DNA of 16,008 nt, from assembly GCA_034431765.1 (NCBI GenBank), contig DAOUDD010000168.1, positions 1 to 16,008 of the forward strand, written 5' to 3'. The position numbers were made by a program, and so were the translations under genes. This document shows, piece by piece, positions 13,344 to 16,008 of this stretch (positions are counted from its first letter, which is position 1; each line of letters opens with the position of its first letter). This stretch comes from DASYAN01 sp034431765. GTDB lineage: Bacteria; Chloroflexota; Ktedonobacteria; Ktedonobacterales; Ktedonobacteraceae. The notes under the pieces are model-generated. The model was given only the letters and a program-made list of their open reading frames with translations. It ran no database searches and was not told the origin of the DNA.

Positions 13344-14412
13344 AACCTCTGATGGAATGAGGTTCCCGCCGACCGAAAGCCCTCCCTGGCTTCCTCAGGA
13401 GGTCTTCAAGCAGGAACCAGAGAGACAAGACCGCTTCCTGGGCTGGTGGTACCGTTTCACAGTTCCGCCACACCTACCCGAAAATGCTAGTGCGATTCGT
13501 CGCGATGCAGACCGCCGAGCTCGGCTGCTCAGTACGGTTGCTTTCTTCTTTTTAGCAACCCTCATCTTTTTTATTCCTGCAACCCTTATAATGCCCATCT
13601 CAACTTTCTATCTGGATCTCGTCATCATTGCACTGACCAGTGTAGCTCTGATGGCAAACCGAGCTGGGAAAACCTTTCTTGCAGGTATTATGATTGTCTC
13701 TGTCTATGAAGTGGCGCTCGCGATTGGCATCGTCCTCATCACTCCGATGGATGCAACAGGTCTGCAACTCTATGACCTCTTCATCATTGGTGAACTGCTT
13801 GCCGTCTCGCTGTTACCTGTCGGATATATTTTCCTGGTCGCGCTGCTCAATTCCATCTTTGTTGGCCTGGATCTGGTCTATCATGTCCATACACCAGCAT
13901 TAGCCCATGATCTTGTATCACAGTTTCTGCCGGCTCTCGTGCGCCCGATTGGTCTACAATTTATGGTTGCTGGCGTTGTCTTCCTCTGGGTCTCAAGTGC
14001 AAGCAAGGCTATTCTGCGTGCAAACAAGGCAGAGCTGATCGCCTCGCTAGAGCATACCGTGGCCGAACAGAATGCAAGAAGCGCACTAGAGAAGCAAGAG
14101 CTAGAAATGAGTATTCAACAGTTGGTCAACGTGTATGTTGACGTAAGTAATAATCGCGGCATTACACGTATCCCCTATCCGCCCGCAAAAGTTCTTTGGC
14201 CGCTCGTCGGTGTCATCAATTCCTTAGCGGTGCGCCTGCAGCATAAGCGCGAGACCGAGCAGCAACTGCAACGGCTGAAACAAGCCATTGCTTCTTATAC
14301 ACAATGCGTTTACCAAGCGACGATTACTCAGCAACCCGTTCCTTTGGCACACACTGGTACCGAGCTCGATACGCTCATTCTCTCGTTGCGACGCATGCCA
14401 CCAGCATCATGA
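13336..14412 (+). CDS. Six-helix membrane protein with cytoplasmic coiled-coil tail
   Basis: The product has 358 residues. A hydrophilic N-terminus (1-62) ending in basic RRDADRRAR precedes about six hydrophobic segments between residues 63 and 230 (for example LLSTVAFFFLATLIFFIPAT, FLAGIMIVSVYEVALAIGIV, and the pair ending LNSIFVGLDLVYHV). From about 232 a charged coiled coil follows (KAELIASLEHTVAEQNARSA, LEKQELEMSIQQLV), then a second helical unit (WPLVGVINSLAVRLQHKRET). This is the shape of a membrane sensor whose kinase or cyclase output is missing, similar to proteins with a MASE-like N-terminus and a HAMP-like linker. I do not recognise a named family. It overlaps the PATAN-like gene by 8 bp and lies 94 bp before the P450. 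Confidence 0.82.
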   Translation: MNKTSDGMRFPPTESPPWLPQEVFKQEPERQDRFLGWWYRFTVPPHLPENASAIRRDADRRARLLSTVAFFFLATLIFFIPATLIMPISTFYLDLVIIALTSVALMANRAGKTFLAGIMIVSVYEVALAIGIVLITPMDATGLQLYDLFIIGELLAVSLLPVGYIFLVALLNSIFVGLDLVYHVHTPALAHDLVSQFLPALVRPIGLQFMVAGVVFLWVSSASKAILRANKAELIASLEHTVAEQNARSALEKQELEMSIQQLVNVYVDVSNNRGITRIPYPPAKVLWPLVGVINSLAVRLQHKRETEQQLQRLKQAIASYTQCVYQATITQQPVPLAHTGTELDTLILSLRRMPPAS

Positions 14413-14506
14413 GCCACCACGCCTTTCTCTCTGGGCAGTTGTGCGTTCTTGCTGTAGTATAGCAGTTTCTCTACTTACGTGTTTCTTTATCAAAGAAGGA
14501 GATGTC

Positions 14507-15736
14507 ATGATCCAGCATGAAGTGGGTGAGCTTGATAACTGGCTTACCCCAGCATTTTTCGAGAATCCCTATCCAACATTTCAAGCACTTCGCGATCACG
14601 ATCCCGTCCATTGGAACGCCTTATTTCTCTTCTGGATCGCAACCCAATACGATGATGTCATGACCATTATCCAGGATCGGCGTTTCTCTTCCACCTTTGC
14701 TCCTTTCGATTCGCTGCTTGCCGCTCTTTCCTCCGACGATCTCCAGGCTATGCAGGCTGTTGGAATGTATATTGGCATGTTTATGCAAGGAATGGATGCG
14801 CCACTGCATACACGACAGCGGAACCTTATTCATAAAGCATTTACACCTCGTATGATAGAGCGGATGCGTGAGCGCACGCAGTCCATAGTGAATCAACAGC
14901 TCGATCATGTGCTGCAAAAAGGACATTTTGATCTGATTGCAGACCTGGCATATCCATTGCCTTCGACGATTATCTTCGAGATGCTTGGCGTTCCCCTCGA
15001 TCTGCGGGAACCTATCAGGGATAGTTCTGAAACGATTGCAGCCTTTGTTGCACTGGTCCAACCGGCCCCTGGACAATTGCAACAGATGGCCGCATCTATG
15101 CAAAGAGTCGCAGAACTGCTGAAACCTGTCATTGCACAACGACGGCAATACCCACAAAACGATCTGCTCAGTCTGATGATACAGGCAGAGGAGAACGGGG
15201 AGAAATTGAGCGAGCAGGAACTGATCATCCTGGTGACGATGCTGCTCTTCGCAGGACATGAAACAACGACGAATCTCATTGGCAATGGGATGCTAGCCTT
15301 ACTGCGCCATCCTGAGCAATTTGCCTTGCTCAAGTCAGATCTCTCCCTTGTGCCACAGGCAATCGAGGAGATGCTGCGCTACGATCCGCCAGTGCAAATG
15401 ATTCCGCGCTTTCTCGCACAGGATCTGGAGTTCGCGGGCAAGGTGATGCAGAAAGGGCAGCGCATCATGCTTGGAATTGCAGCCGCTGGGCGTGACCCGA
15501 AGCGCTTTGCTAACCCTGATCACTTCGATATCACTCGAAAGCCTGAGCGCACTCTGAGCTTCGGATACGGTCTCCACTTTTGCATCGGAGCTCCCTTAGC
15601 CCGCCTGGAGAGCCAGATCGCTGTGACCGAACTGGTCAAGCGTTTTCCCAATCTGCGCCTTAGCGAGGAGAACGTTGTCTGGCGTCCAAATATTGCTATG
15701 CGTGCCGTAACTTCCCTTCCATTAGAATTCTCGTAG
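14507..15736 (+). CDS. Cytochrome P450
   Basis: The product has 409 residues, the normal size for a soluble bacterial P450. The I-helix oxygen-activation motif is AGHETTT (249-255), the K-helix ExxR is EMLR (288-291), and the heme-binding loop is FGYGLHFCIG (352-361) with C359 as the axial thiolate. No membrane anchor is present. It should hydroxylate or oxidise a small hydrophobic substrate with electrons from a ferredoxin or flavodoxin partner, none of which is encoded here. ATG 14507 is chosen because AAGAAGGAG lies 5 nt upstream; the frame extends to 14288 but that overlaps the membrane-protein gene and lacks a ribosome site. It is the third gene of the unit starting at 12690, and its stop is followed in the same frame by a VOC remnant. 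Confidence 0.97.
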   Translation: MIQHEVGELDNWLTPAFFENPYPTFQALRDHDPVHWNALFLFWIATQYDDVMTIIQDRRFSSTFAPFDSLLAALSSDDLQAMQAVGMYIGMFMQGMDAPLHTRQRNLIHKAFTPRMIERMRERTQSIVNQQLDHVLQKGHFDLIADLAYPLPSTIIFEMLGVPLDLREPIRDSSETIAAFVALVQPAPGQLQQMAASMQRVAELLKPVIAQRRQYPQNDLLSLMIQAEENGEKLSEQELIILVTMLLFAGHETTTNLIGNGMLALLRHPEQFALLKSDLSLVPQAIEEMLRYDPPVQMIPRFLAQDLEFAGKVMQKGQRIMLGIAAAGRDPKRFANPDHFDITRKPERTLSFGYGLHFCIGAPLARLESQIAVTELVKRFPNLRLSEENVVWRPNIAMRAVTSLPLEFS

Positions 15737-15928
15737 GGGAAGCTTTTCCTCCGTCTAATACGCGTCATGTTTGCCGTGGACGACATCGACGATACACTCG
15801 TCCGGCTCCGCAAGCATGACGCAGAGCTTGTCAGCAGTGAAGTGGTCCAGTACCAAGATGCGTATCGGCTCTGCTACATCCGTGGACCTGAAGAACTTCT
15901 CATTGGGCTAGCACAAGAAATCGGCTGA
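15737..15928 (+). pseudogene. Truncated VOC (glyoxalase-fold) family remnant
   Basis: From ATG 15767 the frame reads MFAVDDIDDTLVRLRKHDAE, then VVQYQDAYRLCYIRGPEELL and IGLAQEIG before TGA at 15926-15928. This is the C-terminal module of a VOC-family protein, where the pattern AVDDID-TL-RLR-GAELV-YRLCYIRGPEG is characteristic. A full VOC domain has about 120-140 residues; the N-terminal half is absent, as the P450 stop at 15734 lies 10 codons before the ATG in the same frame. There is no ribosome site near ATG 15767. I call it a remnant of a glyoxalase or dioxygenase-like gene; a short expressed half-domain cannot be excluded. Confidence 0.7.
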
Positions 15929-16008
15929 GTCACCGCTTTTCTGCTTCTTCCCGTCCTTGCACTGCAAATACACCTCACGTGTATATCCATAAGAGGGCCA
16001 TCCTTGTT

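Noticed and set aside
14288..14506. P450 N-terminal extension with a membrane-like segment
   Set aside because: Overlaps the end of the membrane-protein gene in another frame and lacks a ribosome site; ATG 14507 has AAGAAGGAG and gives the normal P450 length.
14621..15259. Minus-strand frame of 212 codons opposite the P450 gene
   Set aside because: Antisense shadow; Cys/His/Gln-rich composition is typical of reverse-complement P450 codons.
1..16008. tRNA, rRNA or CRISPR array
   Set aside because: No T-loop/acceptor pattern, no rRNA-like conserved stretch and no regularly spaced direct repeats of 20-40 bp were found on either strand by reading.

Overview
The window reads as chromosomal DNA of a multicellular, spore-forming type Chloroflexota (class Ktedonobacteria; inference). 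The basis is the style and mix of the proteins: an ECF sigma factor with a membrane partner, a PadR regulator, an orphan OmpR-type response regulator, a lone MalK/UgpC-like ATPase, a bacterial class P450, VOC-type sequence and a small 'SQISEEYEAAQRGLTGLSYG' protein of a type I associate with Ktedonobacteria. There is no rRNA or other taxonomic marker here, so this assignment is not proven. I see no transposase, tRNA, rRNA or CRISPR array.

Layout. 1-1172 (minus): ECF sigma factor followed by a single-pass membrane protein (probable anti-sigma factor) that runs off the left edge. 1246-1502: a compact regulatory stretch with a 27-codon RBS-led ORF, a long AT-rich hairpin that swallows its stop codon, a second palindrome and an extended -10 promoter for a PadR regulator (1544-2179, plus). 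2381-3505 (minus): GCS2/YbdK-type carboxylate-amine ligase. 4040-5652 (plus): a two-gene unit made of an orphan response regulator and an unusual protein that looks like a dead GGDEF domain joined to a GspE/PilB N-terminal (MshEN-like) domain. 6020-6241 (plus): small excisionase-type HTH protein, separated by a bidirectional terminator from a converging HTH-GAF regulator (6321-7484, minus). 8267-9151 (plus): SAM methyltransferase. 9367-9606 (minus): small conserved-looking protein. 10150-11259 (plus): lone sugar-type ABC ATPase with a long structured leader and a clear terminator. 11385-12218 (minus): MerR regulator with a GyrI-like effector domain. 12690-15736 (plus): a strong sigma-70 promoter drives a PATAN/DUF4388-like protein, a six-helix membrane protein and a cytochrome P450. 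A truncated VOC (glyoxalase-fold) remnant follows the P450 in the same frame.

How it hangs together. This is a regulator-rich accessory region: seven of the genes are DNA-binding or sigma-type regulators, most of them monocistronic and flanked by their own promoter and hairpin. The units I would look at twice are: (a) the response regulator plus GGDEF-like/MshEN pair, which suggests a c-di-GMP-responsive output without enzymatic activity; (b) the PATAN-like/membrane/P450 operon, which recalls actinobacterial conservons; (c) the HTH-GAF gene whose Shine-Dalgarno is 44 nt from the start codon but is placed 6 nt away if an intervening hairpin folds; and (d) the small ORF/hairpin/PadR promoter block.
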